64,000 bases of DNA, from NCBI GenBank assembly GCA_907165065.1, contig OU015541.1, positions 14,262,501 to 14,326,500 of the forward strand, given 5' to 3'. Source of the DNA: Caprimulgus europaeus (Eukaryota; Chordata; Aves; Caprimulgiformes; Caprimulgidae). Below, piece by piece: positions 36,201-45,906 of the stretch (position 1 is its first letter; each line of letters begins with the position of its first letter). Below the pieces are notes generated by a model that saw nothing but the letters and a program-made list of their open reading frames with translations, was not told the DNA's origin and did no database searches. A program made the position numbers and the translations under genes.

Positions 36201-39200
36201 CACTTGTAGAACTGAAGGTCTGCTTAGGGCTTCTGGCTACCAGGACATTATCTTGAGGGACTGTCAAGCTTCTCAAAACAGCATCTGACAAAATACGCTT
36301 GGTGCCTGCAGGCTTAATCCGCTTTTAGGAGAGGAGCTATTTCGCTCGTCTTGCAGGAACATACTCGTCATGTCACAAAGTTATCGTCCCTCTAGTATGG
36401 GAGAACCTGTCTGCTGTCAGGATTTCCTACTCCTTGTGGTCCCCTGCCTCAAATCTGCTGGGGAAACATAAACAGGGATGCAAAGGTTTGAAATAACATC
36501 TTGAAGATTTAAAGCCTGCATTTGCCACCGTTCCTGGTGCGTGTGAGTGATCTGTTGGGAGGTCCAGGCCATTCATTCTTAGCAGAGCAGATGTTTGGTG
36601 TACGGTGTGCTTGTATCAGCTGCACTGGAAGAGCTCATCCTGCATCTTGTTAATGGTTTTCTGCTGTGACTTTTCTGCTGAGAGATTAGAGCATTGAAGA
36701 AATGAAGCGTGCACGTGGCTGAGTTCAGAAGCAGAGAGTAAGGCTGTTAGGACAGCAGCTGGTGTCCAGGCTGAGGTTTTAAAGTAGGCGGGTGTATGAC
36801 ATGGCCATGTCTGTCACACAGGGGACAAGTCTGTTCAAATCAGGAGGGGAAGAAGAAACGCCATGAATGGAAGCTCTCATCGTGTGTCTCGCTCTGTGGG
36901 GTACCTCACGTTTGTTTGTCAGCACTCAGTACTTGGTAGGTTTTGCCCACGCTGCAGCTGCTACCAAACCTTTTAGCCACGTAGAGGCAAGATCATATGT
37001 AAATCTAGTTGGTATTTGCTGTCAGTGTTTCCAGAACAAATGTGCACTGGTCTGTTGTCTGCCTGGGTGTCTCGGACAGAGATCTAGCTGTTGTCACCAG
37101 TGGGATGCATACCTGTCTGGGTGGGGTGGAGCTGAGCCTTGCAGAAGGAGCTGGAGAAGCTTGGCTGTGCAGCGAGTTAGACCAGTCCTCCTGCACAGAG
37201 TGGATCCACATGGGTGTGGGGCTCTGTGGTAGTGCTGTTGTGGGTGGGCTGCTCTTTAAAAAGCAGGACAAGCTCAAACCAATTTAGGTGATGGCATCTC
37301 TTATCTCATCTCTATCAGTAGAGACTGTTTTGTGGACAGTACTTTGTTGTAGGAGTAGTATGAAATATGCACAAAGCTTGTTTATATATGAGTATTTCTA
37401 GACGTGTACAAATATGTGTATTTCACAGCATGAAGTAGCAAAAGCTGAAGAAACATTTGTCTTGCTTTGTATTTGAACAAGTTTCTTCTCCCAGCAGTTG
37501 CACAGGAGTTGAGCTGGCTGGTAGGGACCTTGCAGCAGCATCAGAACCTCATCTGACAGGAGCTACACCAGCAACTGTGCCTTGATGTCCTGGGGGTGAT
37601 GGTGAATAAAGATGTTTTTAAATGGATCAGCTTGCATATTGAAGCCTGCTGTTTGTTGTAGCGTAGTCTCTGGTTTGTGATGTGTTACCAGTGACTGAAC
37701 TACTGATCCTTGAGCTGCATCCTTCACGTGGCAGGGGATGGACAGCTGACATTGGGCCACCTTTAAACAATTGTGTTGAAGGTGGCAAACACAAGGGTTA
37801 GGCAACTTAGTTTATCTAGGAAGAAAAGTTCCTGTACTGAGTGGCATTTGGTACAAAATGTGAATGGCTGTTTTGGGCACAAATCTCACTAATCCTACTC
37901 TTTTCTTTGCTGTTCAGCTGCTCTTCAGGCCCTAAAGCGTAAGAAGAGGTACGAGAAGCAGCTCGCACAGATAGATGGCACATTATCAACAATTGAATTC
38001 CAGAGGGAAGCCCTTGAGAATGCCAACACTAACACTGAAGTGCTTAAGAATATGGGTTTTGCTGCCAAAGCTATGAAAGCTGCTCATGACAACATGTAAG
38101 TTATTCCCTTCTGCATCTTTCCATAGGACCTTTAATTGTTATTTATTTGATCTGCTAAATGCTGGGTGTTTAATAACCGAAGGTAGAGCTAGAGTAGCAA
38201 AATCTTATTTTAAAAGCCTATACCTTAAATTAAAATACTAGATATTCTTTCATATTGAACAAAATTTGCAAGTATTGATGCTTTCTCAGTTTGCCACCAT
38301 TTTTTATGGCACAAAGCCTCTGCCTTTGTCCAAAAGAAGGCTGGCACCAGTATAGTTTAAAGCTAATGGGGGGGTACACCAGTTACAGATCCTCCTAGTA
38401 GCAGCAAGAACTTTAAGCCTCAAGGAAAGACTTAAACTTCTTTCTGTGCAGTAGAGTTTGTGTATGCAGCAATAATTAAAGGTAAACTGCATTATGGGAA
38501 TGTTGTACTTCCTCCAAAAGCAAATATTGTAGATGTAATGTAATAATGCTGGATCAGGGAACAGAGCAAATTATTATTAATACCAGTAGTGCAGAACAAA
38601 ACCTCTTCATATGAAGTCTCTGTATGTAACTGCTGTGAGCTAAGCTTTTAGGGAAAAGTAAAAAATGCATGCATAATTTTGTTGAGATCCGGGGGAATAA
38701 AATTCAGACTTGCATGCAAAGTATATTTTGAGAAAAGACCTTGTAAAATGTCACCATGGTGTGGCATTTCTACAAAAAACCCAAGAAATACAGTCTCAAA
38801 CACTGACTGGGAAGTGCCTGATGATGCTGAACTCTTTCCTTTCTTTTACAGGGATATTGATAAGGTAGATGAATTAATGCAGGACATTGCAGAACAGCAA
38901 GAGCTGGCAGATGAGATTTCAACAGCCATCTCAAAGCCAGTAGGATTTGGGGAAGAATTTGATGAGGTATGCTTTAAATTTGCCTCTGTTTATATACTAA
39001 AATCATAGAATCATTTAGGTTGGAAAAGACCCTTAAGTTCATGGAGTACAACTGTTAACCTAATACAACCAGGTCCACAACTAAACCATGTCCCTAAGTG
39101 CCACGTCCACGCACCTTTTAAATACCTTCAGGGGTGCTGACTCATAAGATCTTTCTTTTAGGATCTGCCTATTGCCTGTGTCTAGTGTAGTAAAAGAATA

Positions 39201-42200
39201 TAAAATATCTCTTACTAGTCCATACAGCAGCTGTGACCCTGACTTTATGCTGAAAATGGTCTGGGTGGCCTGATATGAGAATATTTGGACTTAGATTTCT
39301 TCTCCTCACTGCTTTCCCTGCCCTCCTCACCCTCCAAGAGATCACATACAGGAATTCAGATGAAGATTCAGACTCCTCATCTCCTCAGTCTGCTCTGTGT
39401 TTAAGCTACTTTCTTTAATAGTATGACCAGCTAAATCTACCTGCTAATAAACATCACTTAAAGGGTTTTTTTTTGTGTGTTTTTTTTTTTTTTCCTTTAA
39501 AAAACTAGGATGAACTCATGGCAGAACTAGAGGAACTAGAACAAGAAGAGCTAGACAAAAACTTGCTGGAAATAAGTGGTCCCGAGACAGTACCACTACC
39601 AAATGTGCCCTCAATATCAATACCGTCAAAGCCAGGTATGGATGGATCTTTACTAGAAGCATCTTGGATGGTTGAAAAGTATGTTTATTTAACTGCAGGC
39701 TCCTCAGATTTAAGAGCTGTAGCTGCAGGCAGTGCAGATATTTTCTTGCAATTGCTTCACAAATCACAAATTATATCTAATGCCGTTTCTCTGTGCGGGT
39801 AATCCACCTTTCTTAAGAACCACAAAAATTAATAGCTATCACAGGAACGGTTCTTATCTAGTCTAGTGCTACCAGCTGATCTCCAGTGTGGATGACACTC
39901 AGGGAAGAGTGGAGATGTGGAGTAAGGAAGCCTTCTACCAGTTGCAGCTGGCCCAACAGGGAGATAATCTTGACAAACATACCAAGGCTGTAAAAGGGAG
40001 CAGAGAGTAAATTAGCTCTTGGAATTAGTCCCAGTCTGGTTCAGGTGCCCACATTGAACTGTGCTTCCTTGCTGCTGCTTTGGTTTTTAATTTGATTCCT
40101 CCTTTTCTGTCTTTTGAGATCAACTAACCTCTGATTCCCCTCTGTGGGGACAGCTGTTGCCTCCTCTGAGGTTTGCACATATTCAAGCCAGACAGTACCA
40201 AACATAGGGTCATCACAGTCTTAGAGCACATGTTTCTCAGAAATTCTATTTAGTGTGGTGATTTTACATGGAGAGTGGGCAAGGAACCTTCCTATTTACA
40301 CAGACAGTTCAGAGTGGCTGTTAAATCTGAACTGATTGCTCCTCTATGAACTGGAAGTGATACCTCATGAAATACAGTTGGGTTGGAATACCTCTGGCAT
40401 GCATTAATGGGATATGAAGCTTTACTAGCCTATTTTGCTGAATCTGCCTTAATGCATTATAAATAAGTTGTAGACTTTGTAGCTCTATTTCATGTGCCTA
40501 CTTCGGAAAAAAAAAGGTCCAAAAAACTGGAGGATTAAAATAGTCCCAATTGGTCAGTGTATCTAGAATTACCTTACTGCCTTTCCAGGCTTAAAAGGAC
40601 CTGGGAAGCCACAGACACTGCCAAACGACAAGGTTCTGCTGTAGGTGGCATGCTATGAAGTTGGCTCCTCGTGCATTGTATTTCTTTTGTTTTGACATAA
40701 TTGATTTTGTGTTTTTTCTGATTTTATTTTGTTAGGCAGAATTGCTGACAAGTGTTGATGAGAGGGGGAGTGAGTTGTATCAAAATATCTTAAATCTGAG
40801 ACTTTATCTAGATTCAGATCCAACAGCAGGAGAAATGTGTGTATTGTCTTTTCATTTCCTAGCTGATTAAATGAGTTTGTTCTCTAAATATTCTTTGGGT
40901 ATGGACATCCTGACTTGAACCCCAAAATACTTTTTGCATTATATTAGGTAGCAATAACTGCACACTAGTAAAAGGTATTGTAATTGTGCACATCTTTAAA
41001 GCATAAGACTTAAGTAGATTTAGCACTTCCTAAAGTAATAAAGATGAAAATTATTAACATTTCTAATAGTAAAAACTGGAAGTATAAAACTCAGTGTTTT
41101 ATAGGATTGATGTTAAGAAACTTTTGGATGGAAATGAGAATTCTGTTATTTAAATGACATGCTACTTTTTATTTACATAAAACTACCTCCAAGACTGGCA
41201 TTTGGGAAACCTTGGAATTCTGGGATGGTGGTGGGAAGGGATTTTGTGTGGGTATTTTTATTGTTTGGTTTTTTTAACTGTAAATTGGTTTTTCACTTAA
41301 AATTGTCTTAAAATACACTGGGATTAAAAATTTACTTCTGGTCATCACAAGTCGGACTTTCAAAGGGACCTAACAACTGAGGTACACACTTCATGTGTCT
41401 CCTGGAAATCAGTTATGTGTCTTCTGTGGTAGAGCTGACTCTTATTACTTCCTTTTTATTCACTGAATGGAAAATGAGTGTGAACTTTGCAGCTTTTCCA
41501 GTTCTCAGGAGCTGTCTGGATTTTGATTTAATCAGTCTGAATGAGAAATTTTTTGCTGTTGCCTGTCAGCTAAATTGATGTCAGAAGAAATTCACTCAAA
41601 AGCTGTTTTTGTTTAACAGAGTCCAGAAGAGCTTAATTTAGGAGAACAAATTCCAAACTTGTACAAATGATAGGTCTTGAGTTTGACTTAAAGCTGACTC
41701 AATTCTCTCTTATGTAAATGTTTCATTTGGAATGACACAAACCATTTTGAGGATGAATTATTTGACTCTTTCTTCCCCCACCCCTGTGGTGGGTTGACCC
41801 TGGCTAGAGACCGGATGCCCACCAAAGCCCACTCTATCACTCCCCCTCCTCAAATGGGCAGGGGGAGAAAATTATAACGAAAAGCTCGTGGGTGGAGATA
41901 AGGACGGAGAGAGATCACTCACCAATTACTGGCACGGGCAAAACAGACTCGACTTGGGGGAAAAAAAACCAAATTTACTTTATTACAAATCAAAATCAGA
42001 GGAGAATGAGAAGTAAAACCAAATCTTAAAACACCTCCCTCATCCCTCCCTTCTTCCCGGGCTTAATCTCTTTCCCGATTTTCCACCTCCTCCCCCCAGC
42101 GGCACAGGGGGACAGGGAATGGGGTTGGGGTCAGTTCATCACACGGTGTTTCTGCCGCTGCTTCCTCCTCAGGGGGAGGTCTCCTTCCCCCGCACCAGCG

Positions 42201-43902
42201 TGGGGTCCCTCTCACGGGAGACAGTCCTCCACCAACTGCTCCAACGTGAGTCCTTCCCATGACTGACAGCTGCTCCAGTCTGGGTCCATTCCATGGGGTG
42301 CAGTCCTTCAGGAAGGGACTGCTCCAGCACGGGTCCCCCACGGGGTCACAAGTCCTGCCAGCAAACCTGCTCCGGCGTGGGCTCCTCTCTCCACGGGCTA
42401 CAGGTCCTGACAGGAACCTGCTCCAGCGCGGGCTTCCCGCGGGGTCACAGCCTCCTTCGGCATCCACCTGCTCCGGCGTGGGGTCCTCCACGGGCTACAG
42501 GTGGTCATCTGCTCCACCATGGACCTCCATGGGCTGCAGGGGGACAGCCTGCCTCACCATGGACCTCCATGGGCTGCAGGGGGACATCTGCTCCACCATG
42601 GACCTCCATGGGCTGCAGGGGGACAGCCTGCCTCACCATGGTCTTCACCACAGGTTGCGGGGAATCGCTGCTCCGGCGCCTGGAGCCCATTCCCTCCCCC
42701 TCCTTCTTCACTGACCTTGGTGTCTGCGGAGTTGTTTCTCTCACATCTTCTCACTCCTCTCTCCAGCTGCAAAGTGCGCAGCTTTTTTTTTTTTTTTTTT
42801 TCTCCCTTCCTTTTTTTCCTTAATTCTGTTCTCCCAGAGGCGTTACTGATTGTCTCGGCCTTGGCCAGCGGCGGGTCCGTTCCTGTAGCCGCTGGCATTG
42901 GCTGTGTCGGGTCGGACATGGGGGAAGCTTCTGGCAGCTTCTCTCACAGAAGCCACCCCATGTCCCCTCCCCCACTGCTACCAAAAACCTTGCCATGCAA
43001 ACCCAATACAACCCCCCTCACCTTTTGAAGCAAAAACACTGTCAGAGGAAATGACATCTCTTCTTTTTCTTTTTTTCTTTTTTTTGTATTTTCCAAAATT
43101 ATTGCAGTATTTCTAGGTTAAAGCCTTTTGCTGAGTTAATGGTTTTCATCTCCAGAAACTGAACTTGTCTTGTTATGACAAATAACAGCATTTGCTCCTG
43201 TGGAAGAATCAGAAATGATAGCAGGGCAGCACACAGACTGTGGCTTAACATCCACATCCAGCCAGCTACTGGTGAGGGGGCGGAGAAGCACATACCCAGT
43301 GCTGGTTAGCTCTTCAGGTCCTTGGAGAGCTTGAACTGACACAGGAGTTGGAGGTCTCCAAATTCTGTACCTAGCTAGATGAAAACACAGTAGCCTTGTT
43401 TGTTGCATTTTGAGGATTTAATGGTGGAATAAGGAATTTATTTTTTTATGGGGGAGAGACTGTAGTACTGGAGATATCAGCCAAGAAGCCAAAAACTTGG
43501 TGTCTTCTGCTTGGAGGCTTGGTGATGATGGAAAACCATGCACACCCCTGGTGTACACATCTTAACCTTCATGCACGTTTGCATTCTTCCTCTGTGAGCT
43601 ATTGTCTCTTTCCACTTAAAGTGGTGATTTCAGGAAGTTTAGCCCATTCTGGCTTTTTCAGAACGCACCTTTTACTTCACTTCAAAAAGATCTTGTGTGT
43701 TTGTTTTCCTCCACTGGCACTTAGTGCTTCATTTATTGGTTAGGGCAGTGGCACAGAGGCTTCTCTCCTGCAAAGAATCGAGACAGGGTTCTGTCAGGAT
43801 TCACACTCATTTGTTTTCTTTTAATATTTCACAGCCAAGAAGAAAGAGGAAGAGGAGGATGATGATATGAAAGAGCTGGAAGCTTGGGCAGGAACCATGT
43901 AA
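15018..43902 (+). CDS. CHMP4B: CHMP4B, charged multivesicular body protein 4B (ESCRT-III core, Snf7 family), complete
   Basis: The main filament-forming ESCRT-III subunit. It is recruited to membranes through ALIX or CHMP6 and polymerises to constrict membranes in multivesicular body formation, cytokinetic abscission, nuclear envelope sealing and membrane repair, then is disassembled by VPS4 (known biology). Coding exons: 15018-15213, 37918-38095, 38852-38966, 39509-39635 and 43835-43902; all junctions are GT-AG and in phase, giving 227 residues and TAA at 43900-43902. The human protein has 224; the three extra residues fall in the Gly-rich N terminus and the acidic run. Residues 1-20 are Gly/Lys-rich with a hydrophobic start, about 22-120 form the basic helical hairpin, 125-185 are acidic helices, and the last helix is the ALIX-binding segment. 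The start ATG has G at -3 and leads directly into the conserved N terminus. Near identity to human in residues 22-205 leaves little doubt. Confidence 0.98.
15224..15251 (+). repeat. Six GGG runs just inside CHMP4B intron 1 (G-quadruplex-prone)
   Basis: GGG triplets at 15224, 15229, 15234, 15239, 15244 and 15249, separated by two-base CT or CC loops: a regular five-base period beginning ten bases after the exon 1 donor. The non-template strand fits the G3N2 quadruplex pattern. Confidence 0.8.
15252..20271. other. CHMP4B intron 1, first part
   Basis: No exon, RNA gene or clear transposon recognised. The first few hundred bases are still CpG-rich. The rest is AT-richer with poly-T tracts (for example 17211-17230) and an (AT)n microsatellite near 19750. 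Open frames are short and without recognisable domains. Confidence 0.5.
19750..19772. repeat. (AT)n dinucleotide microsatellite
   Basis: About eleven uninterrupted AT/TA units inside CHMP4B intron 1, preceded by an A/T-run. Confidence 0.9.
20272..20823 (-). repeat. CR1 LINE 3' fragment with an unbroken ORF2 C-terminal frame
   Basis: Starts with the ATAGAATCACAGAATCACAG tail octamers and runs into the C-terminal part of the CR1 ORF2 (after the reverse transcriptase domain). The minus-strand frame 20323-20817 stays open for 164 codons and reads as the conserved CR1 region ([30 protein letters not shown]). It lacks endonuclease and reverse transcriptase, so it cannot move. The open frame suggests a fairly young insertion. 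Confidence 0.93.
20824..22247. other. CHMP4B intron 1, unique segment
   Basis: No exon or named repeat recognised. Only short open frames, with no coding signature. Confidence 0.45.
22248..22885 (-). repeat. CR1 LINE 3' fragment, different subfamily
   Basis: Tail ATAGAATCACAGAATAG followed by GGTTGGAAAAGACCTTTGAG, a head distinct from the GGTTTGGGTTGGAAGGG copies. It includes the ORF2 C-terminal region ([20 protein letters not shown] on the minus strand) and extends to the CCATCCAGCCAGTTTCTAAC block. The frame is interrupted in its upstream part. Confidence 0.9.
22886..25844. other. CHMP4B intron 1, unique segment
   Basis: Intronic DNA without recognisable exons or repeats, apart from a G-run near 23169 and a GTTT-type simple repeat near 25485. 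The longest frame (133 codons near 23862) has no known domain. Confidence 0.45.
25845..26159 (+). repeat. CR1 LINE 3' fragment
   Basis: Plus-oriented: AAATTCTTTGGTGTGAGGGC, GTGGCTGCTCCTCCCTGGAA and the end GGGATTCTATGAA identify the CR1 tail. It is of the same subtype as 13683-14138. A G8 tract occurs at the left side. Confidence 0.9.
26160..28175. other. CHMP4B intron 1, unique segment with a small CpG-rich patch
   Basis: No exon recognised. Around 26885-27055 CpG dinucleotides are denser than in the surrounding AT-rich intron and a 77-codon plus frame (26882-27115) crosses it; no homology recognised. A poly-T tract lies at about 27230-27245. Confidence 0.4.
28176..28795 (-). repeat. CR1 LINE 3' fragment
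   Basis: AATCATAGAATGGTTTGGGT start, the usual ORF2 C-terminal block, and the distal section GTGCAGCCCAGGACACGGTG. Near-duplicate in structure of 2401-3135 but truncated earlier. Confidence 0.92.
30107..30161. repeat. Two-copy tandem duplication, period 30
   Basis: The 25-base unit beginning AATTCATTAGAATTGCTGTA is perfect at 30107-30131 and 30137-30161, separated by TAAAA. Confidence 0.95.
31758..31824 (+). repeat. Polypurine tract with repeated G-runs
   Basis: Almost only A and G on the plus strand, with runs of 6, 5, 5, 4 and 4 G between A-runs. Can be read as a G-quadruplex or triplex-prone sequence. Confidence 0.8.
31942..32191 (-). repeat. CR1 LINE 3' fragment
   Basis: TAGAATCACAGAATCCCACA tail start, then the standard block to CTTTCAGCTTAAAGCCA. 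Lacks the GCAGCCACA segment normally between GGAGGA and GCTTCTCTGG, a small deletion. Confidence 0.9.
32192..34652. other. CHMP4B intron 1, unique segment
   Basis: No exon or named repeat recognised. A T/G simple-repeat patch lies near 33070-33130. A minus frame of 203 codons (33376-33987) shows no recognised domain or codon signature. Confidence 0.45.
34653..35126 (+). repeat. CR1 LINE 3' fragment
   Basis: Plus-oriented, from AGAATGGCAACGGAGCTGGG through the ORF2 C-terminal region ([20 protein letters not shown]) to GGGATTCTGTGG. The 34741-35079 frame is open in this part. Same subtype as 45567-45906 and 50570-50893. Confidence 0.92.
35127..37917. other. CHMP4B intron 1, last part
   Basis: No exon other than the one that follows, no named repeat. 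Ends with the pyrimidine tract and TTCAG acceptor of CHMP4B exon 2. Confidence 0.45.
37918..38095 (+). CDS. CHMP4B: CHMP4B coding exon 2
   Basis: Residues 66-125: [21 protein letters not shown], then the helix [20 protein letters not shown] and KAMKAAHDN. This is the core of the ESCRT-III helical hairpin and is essentially identical to human apart from Gly-Phe for Gly-Tyr at the NMG(F/Y) site. Ends two bases into a Met codon; donor GTAAGT. Confidence 0.97.
38096..38851 (+). other. CHMP4B intron 2
   Basis: 756 bases, AT-rich, no repeat recognised. Acceptor TTTTACAG at the end. Confidence 0.8.
38852..38966 (+). CDS. CHMP4B: CHMP4B coding exon 3
   Basis: Residues 125-163: [20 protein letters not shown], then [19 protein letters not shown]. 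The acidic helix and Pro-Val-Gly-Phe-Gly turn are typical of CHMP4 proteins. Ends on a Glu codon; donor GTATGC. Confidence 0.97.
39001..39143 (-). repeat. Old CR1 LINE fragment in CHMP4B intron 3
   Basis: AATCATAGAATCATTTAGGT followed by GGAAAAGACCCTTAAGTTCA and CACAACTAAACCATGTCCCT: the head of an older CR1 type, diverged. It lies 35 bases after the exon 3 donor. Confidence 0.85.
39509..39635 (+). CDS. CHMP4B: CHMP4B coding exon 4
   Basis: Residues 164-205: [20 protein letters not shown], then [20 protein letters not shown]. An acidic helix and the proline-rich linker. One base of the next codon at the end; donor GTATGG. The acceptor region has a poly-T tract. Confidence 0.97.
41785..43010 (-). 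mobile_element. Solo LTR of an avian endogenous retrovirus (ERVL-like), antisense in CHMP4B intron 4
   Basis: Reads on the minus strand from TGTATTGGGTTTGCATGG to CCAACCCACCACA's equivalent at 41785, i.e. TG...CA ends. Flanked by ACCCC on both sides (41780-41784 and 43011-43015), a 5-base target-site duplication as ERVL-type elements make, although the left flank is C-rich. A minus-strand AATAAA lies at 41979-41984. It contains CTCCAGCGTGGG-type short repeats and a 39-40 base tandem array. No internal viral genes remain, so this is a recombination product. The family name is not assigned. Confidence 0.8.
42503..42645. repeat. 39-40 base tandem repeats inside the LTR
   Basis: Three copies of CACCATGGACCTCCATGGGC + TGCAGGGGGA, joined alternately by CATCTGCTC and CAGCCTGCCT linkers, with a partial fourth copy. 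The higher-order period is therefore about 79 bases. Confidence 0.85.
43835..43902 (+). CDS. CHMP4B: CHMP4B coding exon 5 (C-terminal ALIX-binding helix)
   Basis: Residues 206-227: [22 protein letters not shown] then TAA. The Met, Leu and Trp of the helix that binds the ALIX Bro1 domain are kept (M-KEL-E-W pattern). Compared with human as I recall it: one extra Glu, Ala for Asn before Trp, and Thr for Ser at the penultimate position. Confidence 0.97.
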
Positions 43903-44640
43903 CCACAGCAGTAGCTGGCTGGAGAAAGACTTTGATTACTTATTCTGGGTGCAAATGTGTTGTGTTGAGGAGAAAGCATAAGCAAAATGTCTTTATCTTT
44001 AATTTTAACCCAAAGCAGTGGGAACTTCATTGCTGTTTTCTGCATAGCATGGTCTGCACAAAGGAAAGAAAGGGGAGCAGGGAGAAATGCCCGCAGCTCA
44101 TACGGTTGAATTTCTGTAAAAAATCAAAACATTCAGCTTTGGGACTGTGCTGCTGCCACTGCTGGATCTTCATCTTCAAAGGTTTGGGCCATATTGAATT
44201 GAAACAAGCTGAAAAATACTCTGTAATTTTAAGTCAGTTTTAGTGTGTCTAGAAGTCTTGTAAGGCATTTAAAAAACAGGAAAAGGTGTAAGCCACCATC
44301 GGCTTCTTACTGTGTTTAGGTGCAAGAATGCTTTAGGTTTTTAGTTCTTTGCAAGTTCTATTTATATCCCTTGACTGATGTGTGGCCAGCCTTGTGTTTG
44401 TCACCTCAACAGTGTTGTCACTGTTCCCATTTTAATTGGTGATAAGTGATTTGCAATTGACAAATGCTATCTTGGAAGTTGGGAAGATTTAAATTTCAGT
44501 TGTACATTTTTCTACATAGCACTACAATGTTTATTGCTTTTTTGTGATAATTGATAACCCATTCAGATACATGCACACAATTATTTTAATTAAGAAACTA
44601 CTATGGATTGCACTGTATTAAATATCTTGATTAATTTTCT
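43903..44640 (+). other. CHMP4B 3' UTR (proximal form)
   Basis: AT-rich sequence after the stop. The best polyadenylation candidate is ATTAAA at 44617-44622, followed by T/GT-rich sequence. The resulting UTR of about 0.72 kb fits the size I recall for mammalian CHMP4B. Confidence 0.6.
44617..44622 (+). terminator. Candidate polyadenylation signal ATTAAA of CHMP4B
   Basis: Common variant hexamer about 715 bases after the stop, with a downstream TTTTCTTCTGTGGCTACTGT element. A second candidate, AATAAA, is at 45338-45343. Confidence 0.5.
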
Positions 44641-45566
44641 TCTGTGGCTACTGTTGTCAGTTCTTTGTGATGTTTAAGTAACTTGACTGTAATTTACGTG
44701 CAGTTTGGCCTCTTTCTGCATGAGTGACATGGTCTTTAAAGAAGCTGAACTTTAGTTGTACGACTGTAGCTGAGTTGTATAAAACTACAGTCTGAGCTGA
44801 GCAAAATTGCTGGAGGGCAATAATAATTGCTATTCTGGTCCACTGTGTCCAAATCCCCACACTACAGAGAAATCAAAGCTCAATTAATAATAGAAGCAAC
44901 AACAGAGGCAGAGCTGGGAGCCCTGCCTTTATTTTATTTTTCTTTTGGTCATAGAAATGATACCTGTGATAACAAATATTGTATTTTAAGGAGTAGTATT
45001 CTAGGAATTATGGGTGAGCATCTCAAGTGTCTTAATAGAAGTGTTCAGGTGCAGTTGGGAGAGGAAAAAGAAATCCCAGGACCATTAATGTTTTTAAGGT
45101 TACTGATGTAGAAGATCAGAAATGGAGTGACAGAGACACCACCTGGGAACCCAGCTGTTTCCTGGGTTATGTTTTCTTTCCTGTTCATTTAGCCCATTGC
45201 TTTAACTAAAGGAAGAACCTAGTCTGCACAGCAAGAAGAAAATGCAATAATGAGTGTGTGTCATGATTCCTGTTTGCTTTTAGCCAGACAGCTAGGACAA
45301 CCTTATTTCTTATGGCCTATTTTTTCTTGCTTATTTTAATAAATGATGGGGTGGTTTCTTAATTCTGCGATTTAGGAGTATGTCTGAGGACTGATCACCT
45401 GTCTACTTTGAATATCACCAAATTACTTCATACATTGCATAGTATCAGTGAACAGCTAAAATGGTTAGAGTAAAACATTTTTCTGCCTTGCTCAGACTCA
45501 TCCTGTGGGCAGAACTTGCCTGTCAGAGCAAGATGCAGTGTAGAAGGAAGCAGCTATCAACTGCTC
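44641..45566. other. Downstream of CHMP4B, possible extended 3' UTR
   Basis: AT-rich unique sequence carrying the distal AATAAA. No gene or named repeat recognised. Confidence 0.45.
45338..45343 (+). terminator. Alternative distal AATAAA downstream of CHMP4B
   Basis: Canonical hexamer followed by a GATGGGGTGGTTTCTT GT-rich stretch. Would extend the 3' UTR to about 1.45 kb; use is unknown. Confidence 0.35.
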
Positions 45567-45906
45567 TCTCCAACTCCCTGCAAGGAGGGTGGAGAGAGGT
45601 GGGGGTGGGTCTGTTCAACCAAGGACCAAGGGACAGCACAAGAGGAAATGGCCTCAAGTTGTGCCCAGGGCAGTTGAGATGGGATGTGAGGAAGAATTTC
45701 TTTGCTGAAAGGGTTCTGAGGCATTGGAAGGGGTTGCCCAGGGCAGTGGTGGATTCCCCATCCCTGGAGGGATTGAAGAGTCGTGTAGACACAGTGCTGA
45801 GGGCCATGGGTCAGTCGGGGACTGGTCAGGGTTGGGTTCATGGTTGGACTCGATGAGCTTAAAATCTTTTCCAGTTGAGGCCATTCTGGGACTCTGTGAT
45901 TCTGTT
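45567..45906 (+). repeat. CR1 LINE 3' fragment
   Basis: Plus-oriented, CTCCCTGCAAGGAGGGTGGA to CTGTGATTCTGTTT. Very similar to 34653-35126 in the shared part, with an open frame in the ORF2 tail. Confidence 0.92.

Larger units (their letters stand above)
39636..43834 (+). other. CHMP4B intron 4
   Basis: 4.2 kb. Mostly AT-rich unique sequence, with an antisense solo LTR at 41785-43010. Acceptor ATTTCACAG ends at 43834. No additional exon recognised. Confidence 0.8.

Noticed and set aside
38679..39008. 109-codon frame starting upstream of CHMP4B exon 3
   Set aside because: Only the part from 38852 to 38966 is coding; the leading segment is intron 2 ending in a normal acceptor.
42503..42645. 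CRISPR-like regular repeats
   Set aside because: The repeats are near-contiguous minisatellite units in a vertebrate LTR with two recurring linkers, not unique spacers; no cas genes.
42259..42823. Plus frames with GLQGD/WAAGG repeats
   Set aside because: Translation of the tandem array inside the solo LTR, which is oriented the other way.
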